37,869 nucleotides of DNA from a virus. A program made the translations under genes and the position numbers. The stretch spans positions 1 through 37,869 of the IMG/VR virus record IMGVR_UViG_3300032011_000041; one strand, written 5' to 3'. Below are positions 1 to 7,561 of this stretch, one piece after another (the stretch's first letter is position 1; the number at the start of each line of letters is the position of its first letter). Under the pieces are notes generated by a model, which saw only the letters and a program-made list of their open reading frames with translations, did no database searches and was not told the origin of the DNA.

Positions 1-219
1 GCTAAAAACCCCAATACCCACCCATCAGCAGCAGGTCAAGCAGAGGAATTCCTCAAAGGCTTTAGACGCTGTATGCACGCTTTCGATACAGAAAACGAAG
101 GCTTAATAGAAGAACTTGACACTATAGATAACAACACAAAAAAAGAATTCGATAACGTAATAGAATTAGATAAAAAAAGAGAGGAAAAAAATGAAAGATT
201 CAATACTGACACGGACTAG
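1..219 (+). CDS. C-terminal fragment of an unidentified early protein
   Basis: An open frame enters from the left edge and runs 72 codons to TAG at 217-219, overlapping the next gene by 29 bases. The visible part is hydrophilic and charged, with an acidic stretch (EELDTIDNN) followed by a Lys/Glu-rich tail (ELDKKREEKNE) that would form a helix. No motif is recognised. The tight overlap with the downstream DUF932-like gene suggests that the two are co-transcribed and perhaps translationally coupled. Its start lies outside the window, so family and length cannot be judged. Confidence 0.6.
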   Translation, partial: AKNPNTHPSAAGQAEEFLKGFRRCMHAFDTENEGLIEELDTIDNNTKKEFDNVIELDKKREEKNERFNTDTD

Positions 220-1348
220 CGGAAAGAACCTTACTTTCACTGAACTTAAAGATAAGTTGAACGAGGTAAGAAACGCACGCTATGACCTGATAGTACCTAG
301 CGAAGATCTAAAGGTGCATATGCCAGCAGTTATTACAACTCCTAGTATGCCTGAAGCGATTACAGCAACAGGCGTTGGAGTACCTGTAATGGATTGGCAG
401 TTAACACCCCATGCTTTCCGGCAATGGTGTAGCAAATTCAATGTACCAACCAAGTACTTAGCTAACTTAGCTGATTGGGGAGAATCATTACCCTATCAAC
501 AGCTATCTATGGAGATCATGAATACACACCACAAAGAAGCAGCTAAACCGTTGCTTATACGTGGCCTAAGGTCCCCAGAAAACCCAGACGACCAATACTG
601 TAGAGCTGTACTATCCCCAAACTATAACATAATCGAGAACTATGACATTCTTACAGCAGTATTTGAAGGACTACGAATAGTACGTGATGAACATGACATA
701 ACCTTCACATCTGGCCCTGCCCATGTAAGCGATACATCCCTTCGGGCAAGAATTAACCTGCCGCAGCTCTCCACTATTTCGGAAGCCTTGCTAAAGGATT
801 ACAGGTCGCCTTTTTCTGGAGAGACTGGTCTTGATAATCCCACTGTGTTTATGGGTATTGAGATTCGTAATAGTGAGGTTGGTGCTGGTGCGTTTACGTT
901 GGCTCCGATTGTGGTGATTGAGGTTTGTAATAATGGGATGACTTTAACGAGTGATATTTATCGTAAGGTGCATTTGGGTTCGACTATGGAGCATGGGAAG
1001 GTTTCTTCTCGTACTATGGCTGCGACGATGGAGCTTATTACGACTGAGACGATTGATAAGATTGTTGATATTGCTCATCCTGATTTTATTGCGGCGAAGG
1101 TGAGGGAGTTGGAGGGTTTGAAGGAGCCTGTTCAGCCTTCTGTCGTTTCTGATTATTTGGGTACTGCTTTTGCTGATGATTCGGCTAGTGGTATTTTTGA
1201 TATTTTTGTTAGTAGCGGAGACATATCAGCTTTTGGTGTTGCTCAGGCTATTACTGCCTATTCTCAGGCTGATTCGGTGTCTTTGGATGATGCTCTTATG
1301 CTTGATGATGGTGCTATAGATCATGCTGTGGCTTTGGCTGCAGTTTGA
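191..1348 (+). CDS. DUF932-like phage/plasmid protein
   Basis: This 385-residue protein resembles the DUF932 family (phage/plasmid-like protein, TIGR03299 type), widespread in phages and plasmids and of unproved function. Family-like signs are the central segment with 'RAVLSPNYNIIENYDIL', a later 'GIEIRNSEVGAGAF' segment and 'VCNNGMT', the usual order in this family. The ATG at 191 follows a purine-rich leader with AGAGGA about seven bases upstream. It is the last gene before the strong terminator at 1385-1430. Base use changes sharply near position 800: the first 200 or so codons favour A or C at third positions, the rest favour T or G, as if two histories meet inside the gene. Family assignment is from memory of the pattern and not from a search. 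Confidence 0.75.
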   Translation: MKDSILTRTSGKNLTFTELKDKLNEVRNARYDLIVPSEDLKVHMPAVITTPSMPEAITATGVGVPVMDWQLTPHAFRQWCSKFNVPTKYLANLADWGESLPYQQLSMEIMNTHHKEAAKPLLIRGLRSPENPDDQYCRAVLSPNYNIIENYDILTAVFEGLRIVRDEHDITFTSGPAHVSDTSLRARINLPQLSTISEALLKDYRSPFSGETGLDNPTVFMGIEIRNSEVGAGAFTLAPIVVIEVCNNGMTLTSDIYRKVHLGSTMEHGKVSSRTMAATMELITTETIDKIVDIAHPDFIAAKVRELEGLKEPVQPSVVSDYLGTAFADDSASGIFDIFVSSGDISAFGVAQAITAYSQADSVSLDDALMLDDGAIDHAVALAAV

Positions 1349-1384
1349 GTAAGTTGTTAGTTTAGGAGTAGACGCATACAACTT

Positions 1385-1430
1385 AGTGGGTGGGGATAGT
1401 GAGTCCCCCCTTACCCCCCACCCACTTTTT
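1385..1430 (+). terminator. Rho-independent terminator after the DUF932-like gene
   Basis: An 11-base-pair perfect stem joins 1385-1395 (AGTGGGTGGGG) to 1416-1426 (CCCCACCCACT), followed directly by a run of five T at 1426-1430. It lies 37 bases past the stop codon. It should separate the first early transcript from the RuvC-helicase operon. Confidence 0.9.
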
Positions 1431-1431
1431 C

Positions 1432-1820
1432 GCCCCGAAGATTCAGGGTAGTCACCAGTTGACGTAAATCCTAGAGCTGAGGGGTTTAGGAAAGGCCATT
1501 CCTTTACAACAACCTGAGCTGGGTACTCATAAAAATACCCATAAGATCGCTTATATGCACGGTAGAGTCAGCGATACAGGTCTTTGGACATGTCGAGATG
1601 CTGTTGACCTTTGACCGCCCTCTGTATTATAAGGAAACAATAGGGGAATGTAATAAAGGACGGATTGATCATCCACTGTGGAGGGTGAAAGCCTAGCGGT
1701 TAGTAGCGGCCTATTCAGAAAATTGTTAACAGGTTTTCTGGCGAATATGTCCCACCAGATCCCAGAGCCTTTGAATAAAGGATTCAGGGAGGTGTCCCCT
1801 GTTGTTTCGTGTATTCGCTA
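1432..1820 (+). ncRNA. Candidate structured RNA or structured leader of unknown class
   Basis: This stretch has no credible reading frame but many local helices, found by eye: 1491-1495/1501-1505 (AAAGG/CCTTT), 1520-1525/1536-1541 (TGGGTA/TACCCA), 1546-1551/1570-1575 (ATCGCT/AGCGAT), 1578-1582/1606-1610 (AGGTC/GACCT), a CCG..CC plus TATTAT arm at 1615-1630 pairing with 1650-1663, 1716-1722/1734-1740 (CAGAAAA/TTTTCTG), and a closed 3' domain 1741-1747/1812-1818 (GCGAATA/TATTCGC) that encloses CACC/GGTG, TCCC/GGGA and CCTTT/AAAGG. The 3' domain ends 14 bases before the RuvC start codon. It could be an independent RNA begun after the terminator, or a long regulated leader. Short stretches recall RNase P conserved regions (GGAAAG near 1489, GGTGAAAG near 1684), but the P4 partner is not found. 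Strand is inferred from the neighbours. Confidence 0.45.
1604..1630 (+). promoter_or_regulatory. Possible sigma70-type promoter inside the structured gap
   Basis: TTGACC at 1604-1609 and TATTAT at 1625-1630 each match the sigma70 consensus at five of six positions, but the spacer is only 15 bases. If real, it would start the RuvC-helicase transcript near 1637 and leave a leader of about 195 bases. The same bases also take part in a plausible RNA helix, so the two readings compete. Confidence 0.25.
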
Positions 1821-1832
1821 TAGCATAGATGT

Positions 1833-2312
1833 ATGCAATTAGCTAGAACCTATTTGGGTGTAGATCCGGGCACTACCACTGGTTTAGCTGTCCTTAGGTT
1901 GACTCATGAGGGTTTTGTTGCTGCCCATCATCAGATTGAGGGCATTCATGATGCTGCGTATTGGATTCGTAAGCATTGTGAGGGTAATTTTGTTGAGCTT
2001 GTGTATGAGAGTTTTTATATTGGTGATCGTACTTTGCGTGCTGGTAAGCAGGGCGTGTTTGATGCTTTGAATCTTATTGGTTGGATTGTTGTGGAGATTG
2101 AAGATTGGATAGGTACTCGTACTTATCCGCAGTCTCCTTCTGTTGGTAAGACTGTTGCTAATGACGTGTTGAAGGGTATGGGTTTGTATTCTTCTAAGTA
2201 TCGTCATGGTACTGATGCGATGCGTCATGTTGTGAGGCATCATTTGACTCATATTCCTAAGAGTAATGTTTCTAAGTTGTATGCGAAGGTGGTTGAAGAA
2301 ATAGATAATTAA
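1833..2312 (+). CDS. RuvC-like Holliday junction resolvase
   Basis: This 159-residue protein has the RNase H fold signature of RuvC-type resolvases: 'LGVDPGTTTGLAV' (first Asp at residue 11), a Glu in 'VYESFYIG', and the C-terminal 'GTDAMRHVVRHHL' with an Asp and His in the expected DAxxH-like arrangement. It would cut four-way junctions or branched replication products before packaging. The length fits the family. ATG 1833 is the only sensible start because a stop lies in frame at 1821 and the catalytic strand begins almost at once. No clear ribosome site precedes it, and the structured stretch 1432-1820 ends 14 bases upstream. Translation may therefore depend on that RNA. Third positions are T/G-rich, as in the following helicase. 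Confidence 0.85.
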   Translation: MQLARTYLGVDPGTTTGLAVLRLTHEGFVAAHHQIEGIHDAAYWIRKHCEGNFVELVYESFYIGDRTLRAGKQGVFDALNLIGWIVVEIEDWIGTRTYPQSPSVGKTVANDVLKGMGLYSSKYRHGTDAMRHVVRHHLTHIPKSNVSKLYAKVVEEIDN

Positions 2313-2331
2313 AAAAAGAAAGGAAAAAGAA

Positions 2332-2529
2332 ATGGCTAAGATGAGCGAACGTGATATTGAGATTCGTGAGTTGTTGGAGCATCCGGCTTTTGAACTTGCT
2401 GTTTTGCAGGTGGCTGAGAAACTTGTGCGTCCTGTTATGGAGAATGCTACTGAGAGGTACACCAAGTTTTTTGTGCTTAGGCATGAGCTTAAGGATAAGT
2501 GTTTTAAGAAAGGCAAGAACAATGGGTAA
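2332..2529 (+). CDS. Small hypothetical protein
   Basis: A 65-residue hydrophilic, helix-prone protein with an acidic first half (SERDIEIRELLEHPAFELA) and a basic end (KDKCFKKGKNNG). It starts at ATG 2332 after a good leader (AAAGAAAGGAAAAAG) and its stop overlaps the helicase start by eight bases, so the two are probably translationally coupled. No family is recognised. The overlap and the leader support it as a real gene. Confidence 0.7.
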   Translation: MAKMSERDIEIRELLEHPAFELAVLQVAEKLVRPVMENATERYTKFFVLRHELKDKCFKKGKNNG

Positions 2530-4342
2530 GTGGAATGGTTTTATATTGGATTATTGTCCCAGTCGGGAAAAGTTTATAGTTGTATTGCATCGTGGTGCTG
2601 CTGATGACATGACCGCAACTAATTTTTATCAGTATCCTTGGCAAACTGAGGCTGGTTACGTTAGTAGTTCTGCTGATTACCCTGAGTATGAGATTGTTTC
2701 TGCTAAAGGTTACGCCGAGTGGTTATTTACTGAGAATTTTCAGACCGTGTGGGACTTAACTACTTGTCGTTGGTATGAGAACATGCATTGCACTGATGAA
2801 GCTGAAGATCGTATTAGTTATTGGCTTTCCCTTCGGGATGGTGTAGTTAACTACATTAATAAGGACGACATTACCCCTAATAATGACAGGTTGTTTGGTT
2901 ATCAGTGGGATAATGCCGGTATTGCTCGCATGGCTGGCAGTGTTTTTATTAATGATGGTACTGGGCTTGGTAAAACTCGTTCGGCTTTAGCTGTATTGGA
3001 TAATAACTTTAGGATGGGTCCTAATATTATTGTTTGTCCTAATAATGCTATACCTGTTTGGAAGTCTGAGCTTGAGAAGTTTTGGGGGGCAGGTGTTTGT
3101 GATTACATTGTTATTGAAGGTAAAAAGAAAGAACGTGAGGCTCAGTTGCTTCATGTTGATGACGTTGACTTTGTTATTATTTCTTATAGTACTTTGATTA
3201 CTCATATTGGTTGTGACCATTGGGTCGATAACCTTGCTCGTGATAAAAAGGAGCTTGATGACATTAAATGGAACTCTGTTATTGTTGATGAGTCTCATCG
3301 TATTAAAAATCCTAAAGCTGCACGTACTAGGTGTTGTTGGAGGTTAGCTAAGGAAGCTAAGTATCGTATTGCTTTGACTGCTACGCCTATGACTATAGAT
3401 CCGCAGGATTTGTGGGCGCAGCTTAGGTTCCTTTCGCCTCGTGAGTTTCCTCATATAACTCATTTCCGTCGTAGATTTTTGGATATGGAAAAGGGTTTTC
3501 ATGGTGGCCTTGAATGTAAGGGTTGGAATGAAAATGGTCAGGAGAATTATGAAGCTGTTATGGGTTGGCGTACTACTCGTAGAAAGTTTGAGGATCGTAA
3601 GGTAAGTGCTGCTCTTGCTCATATGACTGTGCCTGAAGAAGCACCTTTGCTGATTCAAAATATTGAGTTAGGTTCCCAACAGAAACGTGCGTATAACCGT
3701 ATGGTTAAGCATTTAGTTTCTATAGATGAAGATGGTCAGATGCTTGTCGCTAAGAATGTTGCTGAAAGGTATGTTCGGTTGCGTCAAATTGCTAATGGTA
3801 AACCTGTCCTTAATGACAGGGATGAGGTTGTTGGTTTGAATATGCCTTCTAATAAGGTCCCTGCTTTGAAGCAGATTATTGAGGATGCTGATTGTAAGAT
3901 AGTTGTTTTTGCTGAGCATTCTAAAGTTGTGGGCCTTATGTATAGGGAGCTTAGTGATTGTATTTTTGATCGCCCTTTCCATGTGATTACAGGTGACACT
4001 AAAACTGTTATGCGTGAGCACATCATTAAGGAATTTCAGGAAGGCCCCGAACGAGATGTTCTTATATGTACTACAGGTACTATGTCTGAAAGCGTGTCGT
4101 TGACCAGTGCTGGGCTTGTTGTGTTTGCCCAAGAACCAGCCTCGTCTAGAGAGATGATCCAGTGTCGTGGTCGTGTACGCCGTATAGGTTCTACCATCGT
4201 CGTACCAGCCGTTGCGCTTCGTTCTGAAGGAACTGTAGAGGTATCCTTAGCTGGCAAAGTAGAGAATAAGTTAAAATACTTAAGCGATTATCTTGCTAAT
4301 GGAGAAAAAGCTTTTGCTGATTTACTTCTTGGCAAAGAATAG
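2522..4342 (+). CDS. SNF2/DEAD-like superfamily 2 helicase
   Basis: A 606-residue SF2 helicase of the SNF2/RapA-like type that would use ATP to remodel DNA or move along it. Visible motifs: Walker A 'DGTGLGKTRSA' at about residues 144-154, motif II 'VDESH' near 255, motif III 'ALTATPM' near 287, and the C-terminal motif VI 'QCRGRVRRIGS' near 546, so both RecA-like lobes are present. The first 120 or so residues are a non-helicase extension with many aromatic residues and no recognised family. The frame is open upstream to 2351, but ATG 2522 is preferred: it follows AAAGGC, and the upstream part lies over the preceding gene. Codons are T/G-ending until about 4050-4100 and then return to mixed use. 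Confidence 0.9.
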   Translation: MGKWNGFILDYCPSREKFIVVLHRGAADDMTATNFYQYPWQTEAGYVSSSADYPEYEIVSAKGYAEWLFTENFQTVWDLTTCRWYENMHCTDEAEDRISYWLSLRDGVVNYINKDDITPNNDRLFGYQWDNAGIARMAGSVFINDGTGLGKTRSALAVLDNNFRMGPNIIVCPNNAIPVWKSELEKFWGAGVCDYIVIEGKKKEREAQLLHVDDVDFVIISYSTLITHIGCDHWVDNLARDKKELDDIKWNSVIVDESHRIKNPKAARTRCCWRLAKEAKYRIALTATPMTIDPQDLWAQLRFLSPREFPHITHFRRRFLDMEKGFHGGLECKGWNENGQENYEAVMGWRTTRRKFEDRKVSAALAHMTVPEEAPLLIQNIELGSQQKRAYNRMVKHLVSIDEDGQMLVAKNVAERYVRLRQIANGKPVLNDRDEVVGLNMPSNKVPALKQIIEDADCKIVVFAEHSKVVGLMYRELSDCIFDRPFHVITGDTKTVMREHIIKEFQEGPERDVLICTTGTMSESVSLTSAGLVVFAQEPASSREMIQCRGRVRRIGSTIVVPAVALRSEGTVEVSLAGKVENKLKYLSDYLANGEKAFADLLLGKE

Positions 4343-4403
4343 TAACTGACTCCTGAACCCCTCATTCTGTAAAAAAATTTGATTGTGATATACACTATTA
4401 AAT

Positions 4404-5162
4404 GTGCCTAAGATACTGTATTACGATATCGAAACGGCCCCAAATCTTGCTTATGTCTGGGGACAATATGAACAAAACGTTATCCAGCATGAAAGAGAAT
4501 GGTACATGCTTTGCTTCGGCTATAGATGGGAGCATCATAAACATACTAAGGTCTGTTCGCTTACAGATTACCCTGAGGCTTACGAAAAGGACCCCGAAAA
4601 CGATTACCATGTGGTCAAAAAAGTCTGGGAACTTCTTAATCAAGCTGACATTGTTGTTGCCCATAATGGGGATAAGTTTGATATGCGTAAGTGCAATGCT
4701 CGTTTTATTTATCATGGGCTCGGCCCTGTATCTCCTGTCCAGTCTATTGACACGTTAAAGGTTGCAAGAAAATATTTTTATTTTAATGCTAACCATTTAA
4801 ACAACTTGGGCCAGCACTTAGGCTTAGGAAAGAAAGAAGAAACAGGTGGTTTCTCTACGTGGGCTGGTTGTATGCGTGGGGATATGAAATCTTGGCGGAA
4901 GATGATCAAGTATTGCAAACAAGATGTTGTCCTCCTACGAGATGTGTACCTTACGCTGCGTCCTTGGATGACAAATCATCCCAATTTAAATATGCATACA
5001 AAAGAACATGCTTGCCCTACATGTGGCTCTTATGATCTCCAGCGTCGGGGGAGAAGGATTACAAAGACCAGCCTCTATCAAGTATGGCAATGCAAAAATT
5101 GTAAAGCTTATAGCCGGAATCGTTTAGCAGACAAAGGATTTAAACCTGATATCGTTCCCTAA
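4404..5162 (+). CDS. DEDD-family 3'-5' exonuclease with C-terminal zinc ribbon
   Basis: This 252-residue protein has an exonuclease domain of the DnaQ/RNase H-like type: ExoI 'YDIETAPN' at residues 6-13, ExoII 'AHNGDKFDMRK' near residue 86, and ExoIII 'YCKQDV' near 170, giving the DEDD metal-binding set. A zinc ribbon follows from about residue 203 ('CPTCGSYDLQRRG', then 'CKNCKAYSRN' near 230). It would remove nucleotides from 3' ends in proofreading or recombination, with the ribbon perhaps binding DNA or a partner. No polymerase domain is fused or adjacent. The GTG at 4404 overlaps an out-of-frame ATG at 4402 and has no clear ribosome site. About 60 bases separate it from the helicase. Confidence 0.85.
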   Translation: MPKILYYDIETAPNLAYVWGQYEQNVIQHEREWYMLCFGYRWEHHKHTKVCSLTDYPEAYEKDPENDYHVVKKVWELLNQADIVVAHNGDKFDMRKCNARFIYHGLGPVSPVQSIDTLKVARKYFYFNANHLNNLGQHLGLGKKEETGGFSTWAGCMRGDMKSWRKMIKYCKQDVVLLRDVYLTLRPWMTNHPNLNMHTKEHACPTCGSYDLQRRGRRITKTSLYQVWQCKNCKAYSRNRLADKGFKPDIVP

Positions 5163-5195
5163 ATAATAAAGATAAATAAAAAAAGAAAGGAAAAA

Positions 5196-5489
5196 ATGGA
5201 AGATCAAGGACCTATTGAACATCAACTATCTTTAGCTTATGATTCACCTGTTCTTATAATGTGCGGCATCCATAAGTATATAAGTGCTGGCAACCCTGAG
5301 TTAGAACCAACCAAAGCGCACTATCAATGGCACGCTGTCATAGATTATGGGAGTAGTAAACCTAAGACACGTAAGGGTGACACTGGTGGCTTTAAGAAAG
5401 TAGCTAGCCGCAACTACCCAAACTATGACCAGTGCGCATTAAACATGAACATATTTTTATCCGAGGAGTTACATGATATACATCAATAG
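5196..5489 (+). CDS. Small hypothetical protein
   Basis: A 97-residue soluble protein with no recognised family. It contains 'CGIHKYISAGNP' and a basic middle (SSKPKTRKGDTGGFKK), with a C-terminal acidic helix. The ATG at 5196 follows the strong purine-rich leader AAAGAAAGGAAAAA shared with other early genes. Its end overlaps the Cas4/RecB-like nuclease gene by 17 bases, which suggests coupled translation and a role in the same replication or recombination step; that role is inference only. Confidence 0.7.
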   Translation: MEDQGPIEHQLSLAYDSPVLIMCGIHKYISAGNPELEPTKAHYQWHAVIDYGSSKPKTRKGDTGGFKKVASRNYPNYDQCALNMNIFLSEELHDIHQ

Positions 5490-6384
5490 AACAAAGGTAG
5501 ATCGTTTAGAGCGGTCAATAGATATTTCTTCAACTGCTCTTGGTACCTATAGTTCTTGCGCTAGAAAATTTGAATGGTCCAGAGTAGATGACTGGCAGTA
5601 TGATGGCCCTAAGCAAGCTAACAATATGTGCTTGGGTTCTTTAACCCATTTCTTTCTTGAAGAAGGACTGCCATATTTTCTTGACACAAAAGGTGGGCCT
5701 GCAACTGCAACGCATAACTGTGCAAATAATGTTGACTCTTGGATAGCTGCTTACACTGATAATGAAATGGTTCAAACAGATATCTATGTCAAGCTGCTAC
5801 CTTACGCAAAGCAGATGGCTGCCAATACTTTTAACTGGTTCGATCAAACAAAGTTCTTTGATAGGTATGAGTTTGTTTCAGCCGAAGAAACTTATTCGAC
5901 ATCAGTTTCGGACCCTGCTTATAAGTATTTAGATTGGAAGATACATTGCACGGCAGATCTTATTGTGAAATGTAAGGTGACTGGAACGTACAGCATACTT
6001 GATTATAAGACTGGCGCTAGTTTAAGTGTCGCACTTATGAACTCTGATTGGCAGATGAATGCTATGGCAGTCATCATGGAAGATCAGCTTGGGCCTGTAG
6101 GTACGGCTGGGCATATCAGAATTAAAAGGGTTAAGTCCAAGGCAGGTAAACCTCCTTACGTGCAGTTGAATGAGATGCGTTTTTCTCCAGAGAGAATTAA
6201 AAAAGCTAGGGAAAATATTCGTATTCTGATTTTTAAAATACTTGATGATGCGATACAATTACCTAACCCGAATTGGTCTTGTGACTCTGGATGTAGCTTC
6301 TTTGACGCTTGTGAATCTAAAAGCGCAGGTCAAGACTGGGAATATGTAATGCAAGTTGACCACAAGAAAGGAACAGATGAGTGA
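5473..6384 (+). CDS. PD-(D/E)XK nuclease, Cas4/RecB-like with probable Fe-S cysteines
   Basis: A 303-residue nuclease of the RecB/Cas4 type. The catalytic strand reads 'YSILDYKTG' near residue 176 (the D..K of the PD-(D/E)XK fold). Early on is 'SSTALGTYSSCARKFEW', the usual 'S.S.l..y..CP..f' opening of the family, and near residues 268-280 come three cysteines in 'SCDSGCSFFDACES'. One early and three late cysteines match the iron-sulphur arrangement of Cas4 and AddB-like nucleases. It would resect DNA ends and could supply single strands to the annealing ATPase encoded next. It overlaps both neighbours, a sign of tight co-expression. Confidence 0.88.
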   Translation: MIYINRTKVDRLERSIDISSTALGTYSSCARKFEWSRVDDWQYDGPKQANNMCLGSLTHFFLEEGLPYFLDTKGGPATATHNCANNVDSWIAAYTDNEMVQTDIYVKLLPYAKQMAANTFNWFDQTKFFDRYEFVSAEETYSTSVSDPAYKYLDWKIHCTADLIVKCKVTGTYSILDYKTGASLSVALMNSDWQMNAMAVIMEDQLGPVGTAGHIRIKRVKSKAGKPPYVQLNEMRFSPERIKKARENIRILIFKILDDAIQLPNPNWSCDSGCSFFDACESKSAGQDWEYVMQVDHKKGTDE

Positions 6385-7099
6385 TTTAAAAGTTTACTTA
6401 CACATTCATGGTGTCTTTGGTTCAGGTAAAACAACCTTTGGATTGACTGGCCCAAACCCTACGTTGATAGCTGACGTTGAAGGTGCGGCTATGAAGGCTA
6501 AGGCTGGAGGCAATAAAGTCCTTTGGTCTGATTGGGATAAAAAATCTGATGTTGATACCGTTGTGTACCCAACCAAAACAGAACAAGATCTACAGGATTT
6601 GATTACTTACCTTAAGGTAGGCGATCATCCTTTTGAAACGTTCGTACTAGATAGCTTAACTCTATTTCAAACGAAACTTAAAAGAGAGTTACAGCAACCT
6701 AATCAAAAATTTAACCCAGATGCAGAATTCACATTCCATGCATGGAATCGTGTCTTGAATCATATGCTGATGCAAGCTGAAGATCTGCTATCATGTGTTG
6801 AACCTAACGCTAACAAACCTATTAACGTATGTTTGATATCAGCGACAGATAGAGAAGCCCACTATATGCGCCCTCTATTAGAAGGACAGATAAGAAAAAG
6901 GCTGCCCGGCCTTGTCGATATTCATGGATTTATGAAGATGGAACGAGACAAAGACGGAGAGTTGCATACGATCTTACATTTTGAACCTTCAGATTTAGTA
7001 GATGCAAAATGTCGTCTCTGGCAAATTGCAGAAGCTAACACAAAAGGGTATATTGTAGACCCAACCATAAAAGAAATAATAGAAATAATAAATAGATAA
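6377..7099 (+). CDS. Sak4-like RecA-fold ATPase (single-strand annealing family)
   Basis: A 240-residue P-loop ATPase. Walker A is 'GVFGSGKTTF' at about residues 12-21 and Walker B 'FVLDSLTL' near 86-93, with the 'TLIADVEGAAM' segment typical of the AAA_24/phage nucleotide-binding group to which Sak4 recombinases belong. Known members anneal DNA with help from a phage SSB, and an SSB-like gene follows here at 7114. ATG 6377 is preferred over the upstream ATG at 6356 because it is preceded by AAAGGA at good spacing. It overlaps the nuclease gene by eight bases. Substrate specificity cannot be read from the sequence. Confidence 0.85.
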   Translation: MSDLKVYLHIHGVFGSGKTTFGLTGPNPTLIADVEGAAMKAKAGGNKVLWSDWDKKSDVDTVVYPTKTEQDLQDLITYLKVGDHPFETFVLDSLTLFQTKLKRELQQPNQKFNPDAEFTFHAWNRVLNHMLMQAEDLLSCVEPNANKPINVCLISATDREAHYMRPLLEGQIRKRLPGLVDIHGFMKMERDKDGELHTILHFEPSDLVDAKCRLWQIAEANTKGYIVDPTIKEIIEIINR

Positions 7100-7113
7100 A
7101 AGGAGAAAAAGAA

Positions 7114-7548
7114 ATGCCTTCATTTAGTGAATTAAGTTCCTCTGCGGAGGAGCGTTGGCAACCCGAAGAGGGGGGCGAATATACGGCAGTCGTTGTTGAG
7201 TGTCGTGTAGGCGAAACCTCTAATGAATATCCAAAGATAGGTCTTTGGCTTGAAGTTATAACAGGTGAAGATTCTGGTGAAAGATTCTGGGACAACACCT
7301 ACTTCTCAGCTAATGGTAGAGCTAACAACATGGCTTTTGCTAAGTTAGCTGCTGCTAATCCTAAGATGGATACAGCTTATTGGGATAATGATCCTGACGA
7401 AGTTGAAATAGAGCGTGCTCTTATGGGTAGTAAAATGAAAGTACGTACTACCTACGATGAAAACGACAGGGACCCTAGCCGACCTTGGCTACGTTGTACC
7501 TATATCCCACTGGATGATTCTGCAGTCGGGGGCGGAATAGAGTTCTAA
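7114..7548 (+). CDS. DUF669/SSB-like single-strand DNA-binding protein
   Basis: A 144-residue protein matching the DUF669 pattern: an OB-like core with 'GEYTAVVVECRVGET', 'IGLWLEVITGEDSGERFWDNTYFS' and a later beta segment ending 'WLRCTYIPLDD'. Like SSBs it ends in a short acidic and hydrophobic tail (GGGIEF). Its place right after a Sak4-like ATPase is typical, since Sak4 enzymes work with their own SSB. ATG 7114 follows AAAGGAGAAAAAG, one of the strongest ribosome sites in the early region, fitting a protein needed in quantity. Confidence 0.8.
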   Translation: MPSFSELSSSAEERWQPEEGGEYTAVVVECRVGETSNEYPKIGLWLEVITGEDSGERFWDNTYFSANGRANNMAFAKLAAANPKMDTAYWDNDPDEVEIERALMGSKMKVRTTYDENDRDPSRPWLRCTYIPLDDSAVGGGIEF

Positions 7549-7561
7549 AAGGGGGATAGGT

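Noticed and set aside
1432-1820. RNase P RNA
   Set aside because: CRI-like and CRIII-like words are present, but the 3' strand of the essential P4 helix could not be found, so I annotate only a structured RNA of unknown class.
1432-1820. Group I or group II intron interrupting a gene
   Set aside because: No P7 core words, no domain V, and the genes on both sides are complete in themselves.
2351-2521. N-terminal extension of the helicase upstream of 2522
   Set aside because: It lies out of frame over the 65-residue gene, which has a better leader, and the ATG at 2522 has its own ribosome site.
4343-4403. Promoter before the exonuclease gene
   Set aside because: The stretch is AT-rich, but no -35/-10 pair with acceptable spacing leaves room for a transcript start before GTG 4404.
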